64,000 bases of DNA from Eubacteriales bacterium. GTDB lineage: Bacteria > Bacillota > Clostridia > Lachnospirales > Lachnospiraceae. Made by a program: the position numbers and the translations under genes. The stretch is taken from the NCBI GenBank assembly GCA_030524745.1, contig JAUNGC010000004.1:1-64000 (forward strand), given 5' to 3'. The notes under the pieces are model-generated. The model did no database searches. It was given only the letters and a program-made list of their open reading frames with translations, and had not been told where the DNA came from. The stretch's first letter is position 1. Each line of letters opens with the position of its first letter. This document shows positions 42,255 through 51,402 of the stretch, piece by piece.

Positions 42255-43610
42255 ATGAGTAATGCTGTGAAAGTACAGAAAAAGCAGATGATGCTGGAAG
42301 AGAACATCAGAAGCGTAATATTTAAAATGGCGGTGCCGACGATTGTGGCGCAATTGATTACCACGATTTATAATCTGGTGGACACATTCTTTGTCAGCAC
42401 GCTGGGGACCAATGCGACGGCGGCCGTCGGGGTAAACGGTTCGCTGGAACGCACGATCTCGCTGCTTGGCGCTCTGATTGCCACCGGGGCGAGCAGCTAT
42501 ATTTCAAGGCTGCTGGGCGTAAAAAGGGATGAGGATGCGGAACGCGTATTGTCCACTTCTTTCTATTCGGGGGTGGTTCTGGCCGTCGTCTTTATGGCGA
42601 TCGGCAGGCTGCTGATTAACCCTATGGTTTATTGGCTGGGGGCGACGCCGGATTGCGCCGAATATTCCATTCAGTATGCGACCTATGTGTTATATGCGGC
42701 TCCGGCCCTGATCGGAAGTTTTATTCTCAATATGAGTATGCGAAGCGAGGGCAGCGCGACCTATGCGATGGTGGGAATCGGCTTCGGCGGCATTCTGAAC
42801 TGTTTTTTGGATCCGCTTTTCATCTATGGGCTGAACCTGGGCGTCGCGGGAGCGTCCATGGCAACGGCGATTTTCAAGTATATCAGCTTCTTTATCCTGC
42901 TTTATCTGTATGCGAGAAAAAAGAGCGCGGTTGCGATTTCCCTTCAAAAGATCAAATTTGTGGCGCATGACGTGAAAGAAGTGCTGGCGATCGGTTCCAC
43001 TTCGTTTTTCAGAACCGCGCTGCAGGTCGCAGCGTCGGTTGTCATGAACCGGGTTGCGGGCGGCTTTTCGACGGCGGCGCTGGCGGCGCTTTCCGTGGCC
43101 AACAGAGTCATGGAATTTCCCTTTGCCATTATTTTGGGATTCGGCCAGGGCTATCAGCCGGTTGTGGGATATAACTGGGGCGCAAAGCAGGCGAAGCGCG
43201 TACAGGAAAGCCTGTCGTTTTCCGTGATGACCTCCCTTGTCGGAGCTGTCGTGATGGGCGCGGTGCTGTTTGTGACGGCCGGAAAGGTTGTTTATATTTT
43301 TAACAGCGAGGCGGATGCCGAAGTGCTCAGAATCGGCATTCTGTGTATTCAACTGCAGTGTATCGCCATGCCGTTTCATGCCTGGGGGTCCATCGTGAAT
43401 ATGTTTTATGCGGGCGTCGGAAAAGCGAAAAACGCCCTGCTTTTGAGTACGGCGCGGCAGGGGTATTGCTTTATTCCGGTGGCAGTCATTGCGCCCCTTT
43501 TGTTTCGGGAAACGGGCGTGGCGGCGACGCAGGCGATTGCGGATGTTTTAAGCCTTGCAGTCACGGTTCCGCTGGGAATTCTGGCCTTCCGGATGGCGAA
43601 GAAGCTTTAG
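42255..43610 (+). CDS. MATE family multidrug efflux transporter
   Basis: A 451-residue membrane protein with 12 predicted helices. The MATE repeats are IFKMAVPTIVAQLITTIYNLVD (N-half) and IGSTSFFRTALQVAASVVMN (C-half), with GFGQGYQPVVGYNWGAKQ. It exchanges cations for drugs or metabolites; the substrate is unknown. ATG 42255 lies 12 bp after GGAGGG. In-frame upstream codons at 42216, 42231 and 42243 fall in the preceding terminator hairpin or too near the binding site. It is an independent unit closed by a hairpin at about 43643. Confidence 0.9.
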   Translation: MSNAVKVQKKQMMLEENIRSVIFKMAVPTIVAQLITTIYNLVDTFFVSTLGTNATAAVGVNGSLERTISLLGALIATGASSYISRLLGVKRDEDAERVLSTSFYSGVVLAVVFMAIGRLLINPMVYWLGATPDCAEYSIQYATYVLYAAPALIGSFILNMSMRSEGSATYAMVGIGFGGILNCFLDPLFIYGLNLGVAGASMATAIFKYISFFILLYLYARKKSAVAISLQKIKFVAHDVKEVLAIGSTSFFRTALQVAASVVMNRVAGGFSTAALAALSVANRVMEFPFAIILGFGQGYQPVVGYNWGAKQAKRVQESLSFSVMTSLVGAVVMGAVLFVTAGKVVYIFNSEADAEVLRIGILCIQLQCIAMPFHAWGSIVNMFYAGVGKAKNALLLSTARQGYCFIPVAVIAPLLFRETGVAATQAIADVLSLAVTVPLGILAFRMAKKL

Positions 43611-43642
43611 AAAGTCAAAAAAGAAGGTATAAAGATGTTGGT

Positions 43643-43700
43643 AAAGAAGGAACATTTTCTGTTAAGTGAAGCAGAAGAGTTCCTTTCTTTGCGTTTTATT
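43643..43700 (+). terminator. Terminator of the MATE gene
   Basis: A stem of AAAGAAGGAAC with GTTCCTTTCTTT (one bulge) and an inner TTCTG/CAGAA helix is followed by T-rich sequence. Confidence 0.7.
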
Positions 43701-43772
43701 TTTTCATTGACTTCCGGATCTATCATGGATATGATAAGAATAGATCGGGCAGTTTGAACTGTTTGGAAAAAT

Positions 43773-43865
43773 TTATTCATTCATTTCTGGAACTTCTGGC
43801 AGGCAGATATCGGTGATCAATCGCCATTCATTCCACTTTTTACGGAAAAGAGCAGTTATAACGGT
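43773..43865 (-). pseudogene. Possible C-terminal gene remnant of 30 codons
   Basis: On the minus strand an open stretch follows a TGA and encodes about 30 residues including LFRKKWNEWRLITDICLPE before TAA at 43773. It looks protein-like but lacks a start and a binding site. I do not recognise it. The remainder of the 43611-43964 gap holds the MATE terminator and the hicA promoter. Confidence 0.3.
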
Positions 43866-43914
43866 TCAGCAACACTGAGTTGTTACGTGCAGATGGGAAA
43901 ACTTTATTTTTATG

Positions 43915-43943
43915 TTGACAATACGCATAAAATGCGCATAATA
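43915..43943 (+). promoter_or_regulatory. hicAB promoter with palindromic operator
   Basis: TTGACA (43915-43920), 16 bp, CATAAT (43937-43942). Between them is the palindrome CGCAT-AAA-ATGCG (43924-43936), the likely binding site of the HicB antitoxin for autoregulation. Confidence 0.7.
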
Positions 43944-43964
43944 TGAAATGAGAAAGGAATAACA

Positions 43965-44138
43965 TTGAAGCGAAGGGTTTTAATTCAAAAACTGGAAGCA
44001 GCAGGTTTCCGGTTTAAAGAACATGGTGGAAATCATGATACATATAAAAGAGGAAGTGATACAGAGCAGGTGCCAAGACATAATGAGATCAATGAAATAA
44101 CGGCAAAAAGGATTCTGAAGAAGTGGAATTTGAAGTAG
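43965..44138 (+). CDS. hicA: HicA-type toxin (mRNA interferase)
   Basis: A 57-residue double-stranded-RNA-binding-like toxin of the type II HicAB family, which cleaves mRNA. It reads KRRVLIQKLEAAGFRFKEHG then GNHDTYKRGSDTEQVPRH, with the catalytic His in GGNHDTYKRG (near residue 24) and VPRHNEINEITAKRILKK. The start is TTG 43965 with AAAGGA 6 bp upstream. hicB follows 23 bp after the stop, on the same transcript. Confidence 0.88.
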   Translation: MKRRVLIQKLEAAGFRFKEHGGNHDTYKRGSDTEQVPRHNEINEITAKRILKKWNLK

Positions 44139-44161
44139 TTGATAGGGATGGAGGAATGAAA

Positions 44162-44587
44162 GTGACAAGGGTATATCCTGTTTTTATAAAAGAGAGCGGA
44201 GCGGATTATCTGGTGTATATTCCGGATCTGGAGATATATACAGAGGGGAAGGACTTATCTGACGCGATTTCCATGGCAAGAGATGCGATCGGATTGAAAG
44301 GAATTGATTGCGAGGACATGCAGAAGGAACTGCCTGCGGCATCTGATTATGCAGAGGCCCTGGAAAAAGCAAAAAGTGAGGCGGATGGCGAATTCGATTT
44401 TTCGGATGGGCTTCTGACATTGGTAGATGTTGATTTTGCGGAATATCGAAAATCCCTTGATAACCGGGCGGTAAGAAAGAACTGTACGATACCTTATTGG
44501 CTCAATGCAGAGGCGGAAAAAGCCGGAATTAACTTTTCAAGACTTTTACAGGAAGCGTTGATTGCGAAACTGAATCCTCTTAAATAA
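44162..44587 (+). CDS. hicB: HicB-type antitoxin
   Basis: A 141-residue antitoxin. The N-terminal partial RNase-H-like fold shows YPVFIKESGADYLVYIPDLE, then a helix DLSDAISMARDAIGLKGI. The C-terminal IPYWLNAEAEKAGINFSRLLQEAL is the ribbon-helix-helix/HTH type DNA-binding part that represses the hicAB promoter. I chose GTG 44162 with GGAGG 7 bp upstream; ATG 44156 sits one base after the site. The pair is typical and stabilising. Confidence 0.88.
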   Translation: MTRVYPVFIKESGADYLVYIPDLEIYTEGKDLSDAISMARDAIGLKGIDCEDMQKELPAASDYAEALEKAKSEADGEFDFSDGLLTLVDVDFAEYRKSLDNRAVRKNCTIPYWLNAEAEKAGINFSRLLQEALIAKLNPLK

Positions 44588-44597
44588 AAGAAGCATA

Positions 44598-44632
44598 GAA
44601 ACAGCCGGGCCTTTGAAAAGCCCGGCTGTTTC
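44598..44632. terminator. Bidirectional terminator between hicB and amt
   Basis: A 13-bp perfect stem (44598-44610 with 44620-44632, arm GAAACAGCCGGGC) lies between the convergent genes. Confidence 0.9.
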
Positions 44633-44696
44633 ATTCTTCAATGAAATATGGAAAGTTTACCCAGGAAAACCTGATTGTCTTAAGGAAAGCAGGGAT

Positions 44697-46445
44697 TTAC
44701 TCCACATCCTGCAACGCTGCGAAATCTTCTTCGCCGGTGCGGATCTTCACAACTCTGCCGACATTGTATACAAAGATCTTGCCGTCGCCGATATGGCCGG
44801 TGTAGAGAACTTTCTTTGCGGTTTCGATTACGCTGTCAACAGAGATGTTGCTGATGACAACTTCGATCTTAACCTTCGGGAGCAGAGTAGCGTCAACTTC
44901 AACACCACGATACATTTCGCCGGAACCCTTCTGGATACCGCAGCCCATAACCTGTGTTACGGTCATGCCGGTTACGCCCAGATCGTTCATGGCTTTCTTG
45001 ATCTTGTCGTAGCGGGAGAGTTTGGTGATGATGACTACCTTGTGGATACCGGTTTCTGCATCGGAGGTGGTCTTTACGACCGGTACGGCAGCCGCTTTCT
45101 GCACATCGGAAGCCGTTTCGTAATCGGAAGTGCCAAGGCTTGTGTTCTCGTTCACTTCCATGGTCATGGTGTTGGAAATATCCATGATTGCAAAGCCGGA
45201 GTATGCGGAAGCGAGACCATGTTCCGTAGGATCCAGGCCCTGAATTTCTTCATCCTCGCTCACGCGAAGGCCTACAAGCTTTTTGATGATAAGGAATGCG
45301 ATCGTTATCGTAACAGCAGTCCATGCCGCTACGGCCACAAAACCGAGAAGCTGAAGGCCAAGCTGTTTGAAGCCGCCGCCATAGAACAGGCCGACTACGG
45401 AATCATTTCCGGGAGCGGATGTGGTAGCGAATAAACCGGTTGCGATGGTACCCCAGATACCGTTTAAGCAGTGAACGGCTACAGCGCCTACAGGATCGTC
45501 AACGTGAAGCTTATAATCCAGGAACCAGACGCCGAATACAACCAGCAAACCTGCAACAGCGCCGATGACGGTAGCGCCGAAAACGTCTGTCACGTCACAG
45601 GGAGCCGTAATTGCAACCAGACCTGCCAAAGAAGCGTTTAAGCACATGGAAACATCGGGCTTGCCGTATTTGATCCAGGTGAAAATCATGCATACGACAG
45701 TTGCAATAGCGGGAGCAACGGTAGTAGTAACAAATACGGAACCTAACTGGTCTACACTGGTACATGCAGCACCGTTGAAGCCGTACCAGCCAAGCCACAG
45801 GATAAATACGCCGAGACAGCCGATGGGAAGGTTATGACCGGGAAATGCGTTAACTTTTGTGATTTTACCTTCTTTATCCTTTTCAAATTTGCCGATACGG
45901 GGCCCTAACAGCTTTGCACCGATCAGCGCGCTGATGCCGCCGACCATGTGGATCGCGCAGGAGCCTGCAAAGTCATGGAAGCCGAGTTGGGAAAGCCAGC
46001 CGCCGCCCCAGATCCAGTGCGCTTCGATGGGATAGATCAATGCGGAGATCACTGCGGAGTAGATGCAGTAGGAAAGGAATTTTGTTCTTTCCGCCATTGC
46101 TCCGGAAACGATGGTCGCCGTGGTCGCACAGAATACCAGGTTGAATACGAAGTTGGACCAGTCGAAGCTTTCATAGGCTGTGAAAATGTCAAAGCCGGGT
46201 TTGCCGATCAGGCCGACCATGTCTTCTCCCAACAGCAGGCCGAAACCGATCAAAATGAAAACTACAGTGCCGATACAGAAGTCCATCAGGTTCTTCATCA
46301 GAATGTTGCCTGCGTTTTTGGCTCTGGTAAAGCCCGTTTCCACCATGGCGAAACCGGCCTGCATCCAGAATACCAACGCTGCGCCGATCAAAAACCAGAC
46401 GCCGAATACTTCGCCGCTTACGGCATTCATAATTTCTTCTGTCAT
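44697..46445 (-). CDS. Ammonium transporter Amt fused to a PII (GlnK-like) domain
   Basis: A 582-residue fusion. The first about 410 residues are an Amt channel: eleven helices, GFTRAKNAGNILMKNLMDF, AGSCAIHMVGGISALIGA and the twin-His pore motif (HMVG near 170 and HCLNGIWG near 318). After a linker, residues about 470-582 are a PII domain: VVIITKLSRYDKIKKAMND, MTVTQVMGCGIQKG, MYRGVEV, LPKVKIEVVI and GDGKIFVYNVGRVVKIRTGE. The T-loop Tyr46 equivalent is kept but the Tyr51 uridylylation position (GAEY in E. coli) is Val. So gating presumably depends on ATP/ADP and 2-oxoglutarate alone. Start 46445 follows GAGGAGG. It lies in the nitrogen block with glnN and purF. Confidence 0.93.
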   Translation of the reverse strand: MTEEIMNAVSGEVFGVWFLIGAALVFWMQAGFAMVETGFTRAKNAGNILMKNLMDFCIGTVVFILIGFGLLLGEDMVGLIGKPGFDIFTAYESFDWSNFVFNLVFCATTATIVSGAMAERTKFLSYCIYSAVISALIYPIEAHWIWGGGWLSQLGFHDFAGSCAIHMVGGISALIGAKLLGPRIGKFEKDKEGKITKVNAFPGHNLPIGCLGVFILWLGWYGFNGAACTSVDQLGSVFVTTTVAPAIATVVCMIFTWIKYGKPDVSMCLNASLAGLVAITAPCDVTDVFGATVIGAVAGLLVVFGVWFLDYKLHVDDPVGAVAVHCLNGIWGTIATGLFATTSAPGNDSVVGLFYGGGFKQLGLQLLGFVAVAAWTAVTITIAFLIIKKLVGLRVSEDEEIQGLDPTEHGLASAYSGFAIMDISNTMTMEVNENTSLGTSDYETASDVQKAAAVPVVKTTSDAETGIHKVVIITKLSRYDKIKKAMNDLGVTGMTVTQVMGCGIQKGSGEMYRGVEVDATLLPKVKIEVVISNISVDSVIETAKKVLYTGHIGDGKIFVYNVGRVVKIRTGEEDFAALQDVE

Positions 46446-46480
46446 AATTTTTTCCTCCTCAAGAAAATTTACAAACAACA

Positions 46481-46548
46481 AAAGACGCGTTCTCTTTTTG
46501 GGAAAGAAGAGCGCGCCTTTGCGTTGTTTCCGTTTAGGGTGTAGCATA
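46481..46548 (-). promoter_or_regulatory. amt leader: -10 element and terminator hairpin
   Basis: On the minus strand, a -10 like TATGCT (46548-46543) is followed by AAAGGCGCG ... CGCGTCTTT (46520-46512 with 46489-46481) and TTTTGTTG. A terminator-like hairpin in the leader, 35 bp before the RBS, suggests attenuation. The glnN leader has a hairpin beginning with the same GCAAAGGCGC. Confidence 0.55.
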
Positions 46549-46560
46549 ATTTTTATGGTT

Positions 46561-46592
46561 GCGGGCCAGCCAGGGAAGCTGGCTGGGTCCGC
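46561..46592 (-). repeat. Strong hairpin between purF and amt
   Basis: On the minus strand, GCGG, then CCAGCCAG, loop CTTCC, CTGGCTGG, then CCGC. There is no T tract, so it may be a processing or mRNA-stability hairpin at the 3' end of purF. Confidence 0.5.
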
Positions 46593-46623
46593 TTAAAGAA
46601 TGTCTGACAGTCAAAGGGGAGAG

Positions 46624-48012
46624 TTATACAGGGTAATGACTGTCAAAACATGCTTTACAAAGTGGTAAATCCCCGGTCATTTGTCTGAAATCTTCGATTT
46701 TCATATAACCGAGGGAGTCTGCGCCGATTTCGGCACAGATTTCATCAGTTGTGTGGGAAGAAGCAATCAACTGGTCGTTACTGGGAACGTCGGTTCCGTA
46801 GTAACATGGATACAGGAAGGGTGGGGAACTGATGCGGACATGTACCTCTCTGGCGCCGGCCTGCTTCAGCATGTTGATGAGGCCGGCTATTGTGGTGCCG
46901 CGGACGATGGAGTCGTCGATCAGGACAATTCTTTTATCCTTCACAACGCTTTCCAGAACGCTCAGCTTTAAATGTACCGCTGATTCCCTTTCTTTTTGGG
47001 TGGGTTTGATGAAAGTCCTTCCCACGTAACTGTTTTTGTGAAAGGCAAGGGCGAAGGGCAGGCCGGAGGCCTGGGCATAGCCCGTTGCTGCTGCAAGTCC
47101 GGAGTCGGGAACTCCGGTGACGAGGTCTGCGTCTGCCGGATAAGAGGCTGCGAGAGCCTTTCCGGCGCGGACCCTTGCGTCATATACATGAATGCCGTCC
47201 AGCGTGGAATCCAGCCGGGCGAAGTAGATATATTCAAAAATACAGTGCGCACGCTTATCCTGCGTGAGACGATAGTCGGAATGGATGCCATCCTTCGTAA
47301 TCGTAATGATTTCTCCGGGCATGATATCGCGGATAAATTCCGCATCCACGGCGGTGAGAGCACAGCTTTCCGATGCAAGAATGTAACTGCCGCCGCGCCT
47401 GCCCAGACACAAAGGCTTCAATCCCAGAGGATCCCGGACGCCGATCAGCTTTCGGGGGCTCATGATGACGAGCGCATAACCGCCTTTTAATTTACGGGAC
47501 GTCTGCAAAATCGCATCCTCCACACAGGAAGTATGGGTGCGTTCCCGCGCGATATAAAAAGCGACGACTTCAGAGTCGGTGGTGGTATGAAAAATCGCGC
47601 CGTTTTCCTGCAATTCCCGGCGAAGCCCGCCGGCGTTTGTGATGTTGCCGTTGTGGGCAAGAGCGAGAGTCCCTTTTAAGTAATTTAAAACGAGCGGCTG
47701 TGCATTTTCCGCGGTGCTGGCTCCTGTTGTGGAGTAGCGCACATGGCCGATGCCGATATTGCCTTTGAGCGTATCAAGCGTATCGGGACGAAAGACCTCG
47801 CTTACCAGTCCCATGTCCTTGTGCCAGGTGATATTGCCCTTTGGTCCATATGTATCGCATACGGCGATGCCGCTGGCTTCCTGTCCTCTGTGCTGCAACG
47901 CGCATAAACCGTAATATACGGAAGGGGCAGCGGCGCTGCCGTCGGGATTAAAAATCCCGAACACGCCGCATTCTTCCTTTAATTTATCGTCTTCCAATGC
48001 CTGAATGGACAT
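46624..48012 (-). CDS. purF: Amidophosphoribosyltransferase
   Basis: PurF commits PRPP to purine synthesis using glutamine. The short propeptide MSIQALEDDKLKEE precedes catalytic Cys15 (CGVFGIF). GHVRYSTTGAS, the PRPP loop in IVLIDDSIVRGTTIAGL (about 357-373) and four Fe-S-type cysteines toward the C-terminus (PCYYGTD, LPLCKACF) fit the iron-sulfur clostridial/Bacillus form. Length 462. It starts 34 bp after the glnN stop, so it is read with glnN, an uncommon pairing that ties glutamine supply to its use. Confidence 0.95.
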   Translation of the reverse strand: MSIQALEDDKLKEECGVFGIFNPDGSAAAPSVYYGLCALQHRGQEASGIAVCDTYGPKGNITWHKDMGLVSEVFRPDTLDTLKGNIGIGHVRYSTTGASTAENAQPLVLNYLKGTLALAHNGNITNAGGLRRELQENGAIFHTTTDSEVVAFYIARERTHTSCVEDAILQTSRKLKGGYALVIMSPRKLIGVRDPLGLKPLCLGRRGGSYILASESCALTAVDAEFIRDIMPGEIITITKDGIHSDYRLTQDKRAHCIFEYIYFARLDSTLDGIHVYDARVRAGKALAASYPADADLVTGVPDSGLAAATGYAQASGLPFALAFHKNSYVGRTFIKPTQKERESAVHLKLSVLESVVKDKRIVLIDDSIVRGTTIAGLINMLKQAGAREVHVRISSPPFLYPCYYGTDVPSNDQLIASSHTTDEICAEIGADSLGYMKIEDFRQMTGDLPLCKACFDSHYPV

Positions 48013-48046
48013 GATTTCTTAATTCCTTCCGGTATTTATTCTCACC

Positions 48047-50146
48047 TCATACAGAGAACAGCAACTGTTCGTAGTTCGGATAAGGAAGGATTTCATCAGG
48101 CAGATATTCTTCCGCCGCGTCAGCCACGCTGCGGATTGCCGCCATATCAGCGAGGATTGTCTCATGGTAGAAATATGCGGCTTCCTGCATGTCGGTCATC
48201 GCTTCGGCTTTTGCGGTATCAGCTTCCAGAGTCTCCTCGGCGCTGTAAATATCTTCATAATAGCCGGAAAGTTTGGTCAGAAGCTTACATTCCGCCGTGC
48301 AGGGCAAATCTGCAACCACTGCCTTTTTACCGCTGATGGAGCAGGAAATTTCGTCTGTGTATGTCATCAGTGCGGGCAGGAAATCGCGGCGGATCATATC
48401 CTGCAGAGTCTTTGCTTCGATATGAAGCGTCTTGCAGTAGTTCTCCAGCAGAATTTCATATCTGGATAAGATTTCCGTCTTGGTGAAAATATGATGTTTG
48501 GTAAACAGATCAATGCTTTCTTCCGCGACGAAACGGGGAAGGGCTTCCGGCGTGGACTTCAGATTGTAAAGACCGCGTTTTTCTGCTTCTGCAACCCATT
48601 CATCGGTATAGCCGTTGCCGTTGAAAATAACTTTTTTATGTTTCAGAATTGCCCGTTTTACAAGTTCATGTACCGCTGCGTCCATATTTTCAAGAGGAGT
48701 GTCCTTTAACTCATCATAGAACTGGCTGAGCGCTTCCGCCACGGCCGTATTGAGTACGATATTGGGCGTTGCAACAGAAACGGAAGAACCAAGGCTTCTG
48801 AATTCAAACTTATTGCCGGTGAAAGCAAACGGTGAAGTACGGTTTCTGTCGGTATTATCTTTAAAGAAGTGGGGCAGTACGGTCGCGCCCGTTTCCATCT
48901 GGATCTTCTGCTGTTTTCCGAAGAAAGTATCGTTCTCAATGGAATCAAGAACTGCGGTCAGTTCGTCGCCCAGGAAAATGGAGATGATTGCCGGGGGCGC
49001 TTCATTTGCGCCAAGTCTGTGATCGTTGCCTGCGCTTGCCACGGAAATACGCATCAGATCCGCATACTCATCAACGGCTTTGATAACGGCCATCAAAAAT
49101 ACGAGGAACTGGGTGTTTTCGGCAGGAGTGCGGCCGGGATCCAAAAGGTTCACGCCGGTATTGGTAATCATGGACCAGTTGTTATGTTTGCCGGAGCCGT
49201 TGATGCCTTCGAAAGGCTTTTCATGCAGCAGACACACCAGACCGTGTTTGTCAGCAACTTTTTTCATAATTTCCATGGTCAACTGGTTGTGATCCACAGC
49301 GACGTTTGCAGTATCGAAGATCGGAGCCAGTTCATGCTGCGCCGGAGCCACTTCGTTATGCTTTGTCTTTGCGGGAATGCCAAGCTTCCAGAGTTCTTCG
49401 TCCAGATCGTGCATGTAAGCGGATACGCGGGGTTTGATTGCGCCGAAGTAGTGATCTTCCATTTCCTGACCTTTAGGAGGCATAGCGCCCAGCAGCGTTC
49501 TTCCTGTGAAGATCAGGTCTTTTCTCTGCTCATACAGCGCTTTATCCACAAGGAAATATTCCTGTTCGGGTCCGATCGTGGTGGATACGCTGGTGACATC
49601 GGTGTGTCCGATCAGATTTAAAACTTTCACCGCTTCCTTATTTAATGCTTCCATGGAGCGAAGGAGAGGCGTTTTCTTATCCAGCGCTTCGCCCGTATAG
49701 GAACAGAATGCGGTGGGAATATATAAGGTACGGTCTTTAATGAAGGCGGGAGAGGTAGGATCCCATGCGGTGTAGCCTCTCGCTTCAAAGGTTGCTCTTA
49801 AACCGCCGGAGGGAAAGCTGGAAGCATCGGGTTCGCCCTTTACCAGTTCCTTGCCGGAGAAGTCCATGATGATTTCGCCGTTGCCGATGGGGGAGATGAA
49901 GCTGTCATGCTTTTCAGCGGTGAAGCCTGTCATCGGCTGGAACCAGTGCGTGAAATGCGTCGCGCCGTTCTCTACGGCCCATTCTTTCATCGCCACTGCA
50001 ACGGAGTTCGCTACATCCAGTTCCAGATGGGTATTATTTTCGATCGTTTTGCGAAGCGCTTTGTAAACGTCCTTGGGAAGTTTTTCGCGCATTACCTTGT
50101 CGTTGAAGACCAGGCTGCCGTAAATTTCCGGAATACTTTTTGCCAT
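48047..50146 (-). CDS. glnN: Glutamine synthetase type III
   Basis: A 699-residue GSIII, which joins ammonia to glutamate. [41 protein letters not shown], the ATP/glutamate site [38 protein letters not shown] and FRSLGSSVS are characteristic. Start 50146 is placed by GAAAGGAGAG. The frame stays open for 138 codons upstream into a truncated acetyltransferase, but that part has its own unrelated composition and lies across the glnN promoter and leader terminator. Regulation probably includes the leader hairpin. Confidence 0.95.
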   Translation of the reverse strand: MAKSIPEIYGSLVFNDKVMREKLPKDVYKALRKTIENNTHLELDVANSVAVAMKEWAVENGATHFTHWFQPMTGFTAEKHDSFISPIGNGEIIMDFSGKELVKGEPDASSFPSGGLRATFEARGYTAWDPTSPAFIKDRTLYIPTAFCSYTGEALDKKTPLLRSMEALNKEAVKVLNLIGHTDVTSVSTTIGPEQEYFLVDKALYEQRKDLIFTGRTLLGAMPPKGQEMEDHYFGAIKPRVSAYMHDLDEELWKLGIPAKTKHNEVAPAQHELAPIFDTANVAVDHNQLTMEIMKKVADKHGLVCLLHEKPFEGINGSGKHNNWSMITNTGVNLLDPGRTPAENTQFLVFLMAVIKAVDEYADLMRISVASAGNDHRLGANEAPPAIISIFLGDELTAVLDSIENDTFFGKQQKIQMETGATVLPHFFKDNTDRNRTSPFAFTGNKFEFRSLGSSVSVATPNIVLNTAVAEALSQFYDELKDTPLENMDAAVHELVKRAILKHKKVIFNGNGYTDEWVAEAEKRGLYNLKSTPEALPRFVAEESIDLFTKHHIFTKTEILSRYEILLENYCKTLHIEAKTLQDMIRRDFLPALMTYTDEISCSISGKKAVVADLPCTAECKLLTKLSGYYEDIYSAEETLEADTAKAEAMTDMQEAAYFYHETILADMAAIRSVADAAEEYLPDEILPYPNYEQLLFSV

Positions 50147-50226
50147 AAAATTTTCTCTCCTTTCAGATATGCCCTGCTCAGTATGAATGCGGAATAAAAA
50201 ATGAGTGATGGTTTTATTCCACAAAA

Positions 50227-50304
50227 AAAGGCACTTCGGAGAAGTTCTCCAAAGCGCCTTTGCTTTATGCTTCGCATCATACACGCAATTTTTTCTGTTG
50301 TCAA
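50227..50304 (-). promoter_or_regulatory. glnN promoter and promoter-proximal terminator hairpin
   Basis: On the minus strand, TTGACA (50304-50299), 17 bp, TATGAT (50281-50276) is a near-perfect promoter. About 10 nt after the expected start a stem of roughly 15 bp (50261-50245 with 50243-50227, AAAGGCGCTTTGGAGAA) is followed by seven T. The transcript therefore meets a terminator at once, 80 bp before glnN, an attenuation layout. Confidence 0.75.
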
Positions 50305-50362
50305 TACCTTTTTTGAAAAAAATTTGTCGAGGCATCTTTTTCCAAAAATCAACATACTTTAC

Positions 50363-50706
50363 CATATTTTCCAGCATCAGTTCTTTGCATTTCCATTCTT
50401 CGCCCAAAATACGGCAGGTTTCGGCAATATCGGAATTGATGTCGCCAAAACCGGCGGCTTTATAGCAGTAATAGGCAGGAAGATTATTTTCAAAAACACC
50501 CAGGGAGGCTCTTTTGGCGCCATATATTTCAAAAACAAACTTCAGTCCCAGTTGAAGCATCTCTTTTCCATAGCCTTTTCCGCGCTTGTCCGGAGTTACA
50601 ATAACAAATCCGAAACGCAGTTCTTCTGATGATCCGTCAGGATCCCGCAGGGTAAAAAAGATGTTTCCCCCGTAATTATCTGTATAACTGACTTCGGTTA
50701 TAGGCC
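50363..50706 (-). pseudogene. GNAT acetyltransferase, 5'-truncated, open into glnN leader
   Basis: Reading [17 protein letters not shown] to [19 protein letters not shown] and [20 protein letters not shown] is a GNAT domain lacking its first about 50 residues. A TGA precedes it and no start with binding site is seen. It abuts the stop of the complete GNAT gene at 50698. There is no stop at its end; the frame runs through the glnN promoter into glnN. It is best seen as a remnant left by a deletion. Confidence 0.7.
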
Positions 50707-51285
50707 GGTTTCGACAAAATGGACATCAGCGTTATCCCGGTATTTGGAATAAACCCGGTCGTCGTGCCCGTCGAGATTTAATTGATACATGCGAAAAGTG
50801 ACTGATATGTCTTTAGGCTGCCACCGTTCTTCATACGAATACTGATATTTCATACCGATGTTTTTCATCACGCCTCCGCTTCGGGGATTGTTTCGGTCAT
50901 GAGTCGCTGTGATATAAGGCAGTCCGTCACGTTTCACTTGTGCGATTACCGCTTTTCCGGCTTCTGTCATAATGCCCTGATGCCAGAACTCTTTGCGCAG
51001 TCCGTAGCCAAGATCATGGTGTTCTTCCATAGCCACATTGATATAACCGATAGGAACGTTATCTTTTTTCAGGCAAACGGCATAAGCATACGCCTGCGGC
51101 ATCGCATATTTCGGAGCATATTTCCCGGCAAAAAACAGTTGTGTTTCCTGGAGGCTTCTTAACGGAAACCACGGCAGGAATTGATTGACTTCTTCGTCGC
51201 TGTAAATTTTGTACATTGCTTCCATGTCATTTTCTGTAAATTTTCTTAATATCAACCGTCCCGTTTCAAGCGTTGGCGTATTCAT
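50698..51285 (-). CDS. GNAT acetyltransferase, RimJ/RimL type
   Basis: A 195-residue acetyltransferase: [19 protein letters not shown] at the N-terminus, [15 protein letters not shown]-like [29 protein letters not shown] (acetyl-CoA loop, about 92-112) and [21 protein letters not shown], the standard RimJ-like pattern. Such enzymes act on protein N-termini or small amines. Intact start at 51285 with AGGGAGACG upstream. Confidence 0.9.
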   Translation of the reverse strand: MNTPTLETGRLILRKFTENDMEAMYKIYSDEEVNQFLPWFPLRSLQETQLFFAGKYAPKYAMPQAYAYAVCLKKDNVPIGYINVAMEEHHDLGYGLRKEFWHQGIMTEAGKAVIAQVKRDGLPYITATHDRNNPRSGGVMKNIGMKYQYSYEERWQPKDISVTFRMYQLNLDGHDDRVYSKYRDNADVHFVETGL

Positions 51286-51402
51286 TTGCGTCTCCCTGTT
51301 TCTTTATTCATGTTTTCTGCATATTTATTTATAGCTGGATCCAATAAGGCTGCGTCATGTGCCCGCCGGTTTTGAGCAGCTCATCATTCAAATAAAGATT
51401 TT

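Noticed and set aside
43924-43936. CGCAT/ATGCG palindrome as part of a coding remnant
   Set aside because: It sits exactly between -35 and -10 of hicAB and is better explained as the HicB operator.
46481-50261. ANTAR-type tandem hairpins in the amt and glnN leaders
   Set aside because: The loops do not have the A-x-x-G hexaloop pattern and only one suitable hairpin adjoins each terminator.
50147-50560. A 138-codon N-terminal extension of glutamine synthetase
   Set aside because: It crosses the glnN promoter and leader terminator, begins within a GNAT remnant, and a good RBS precedes ATG 50146.
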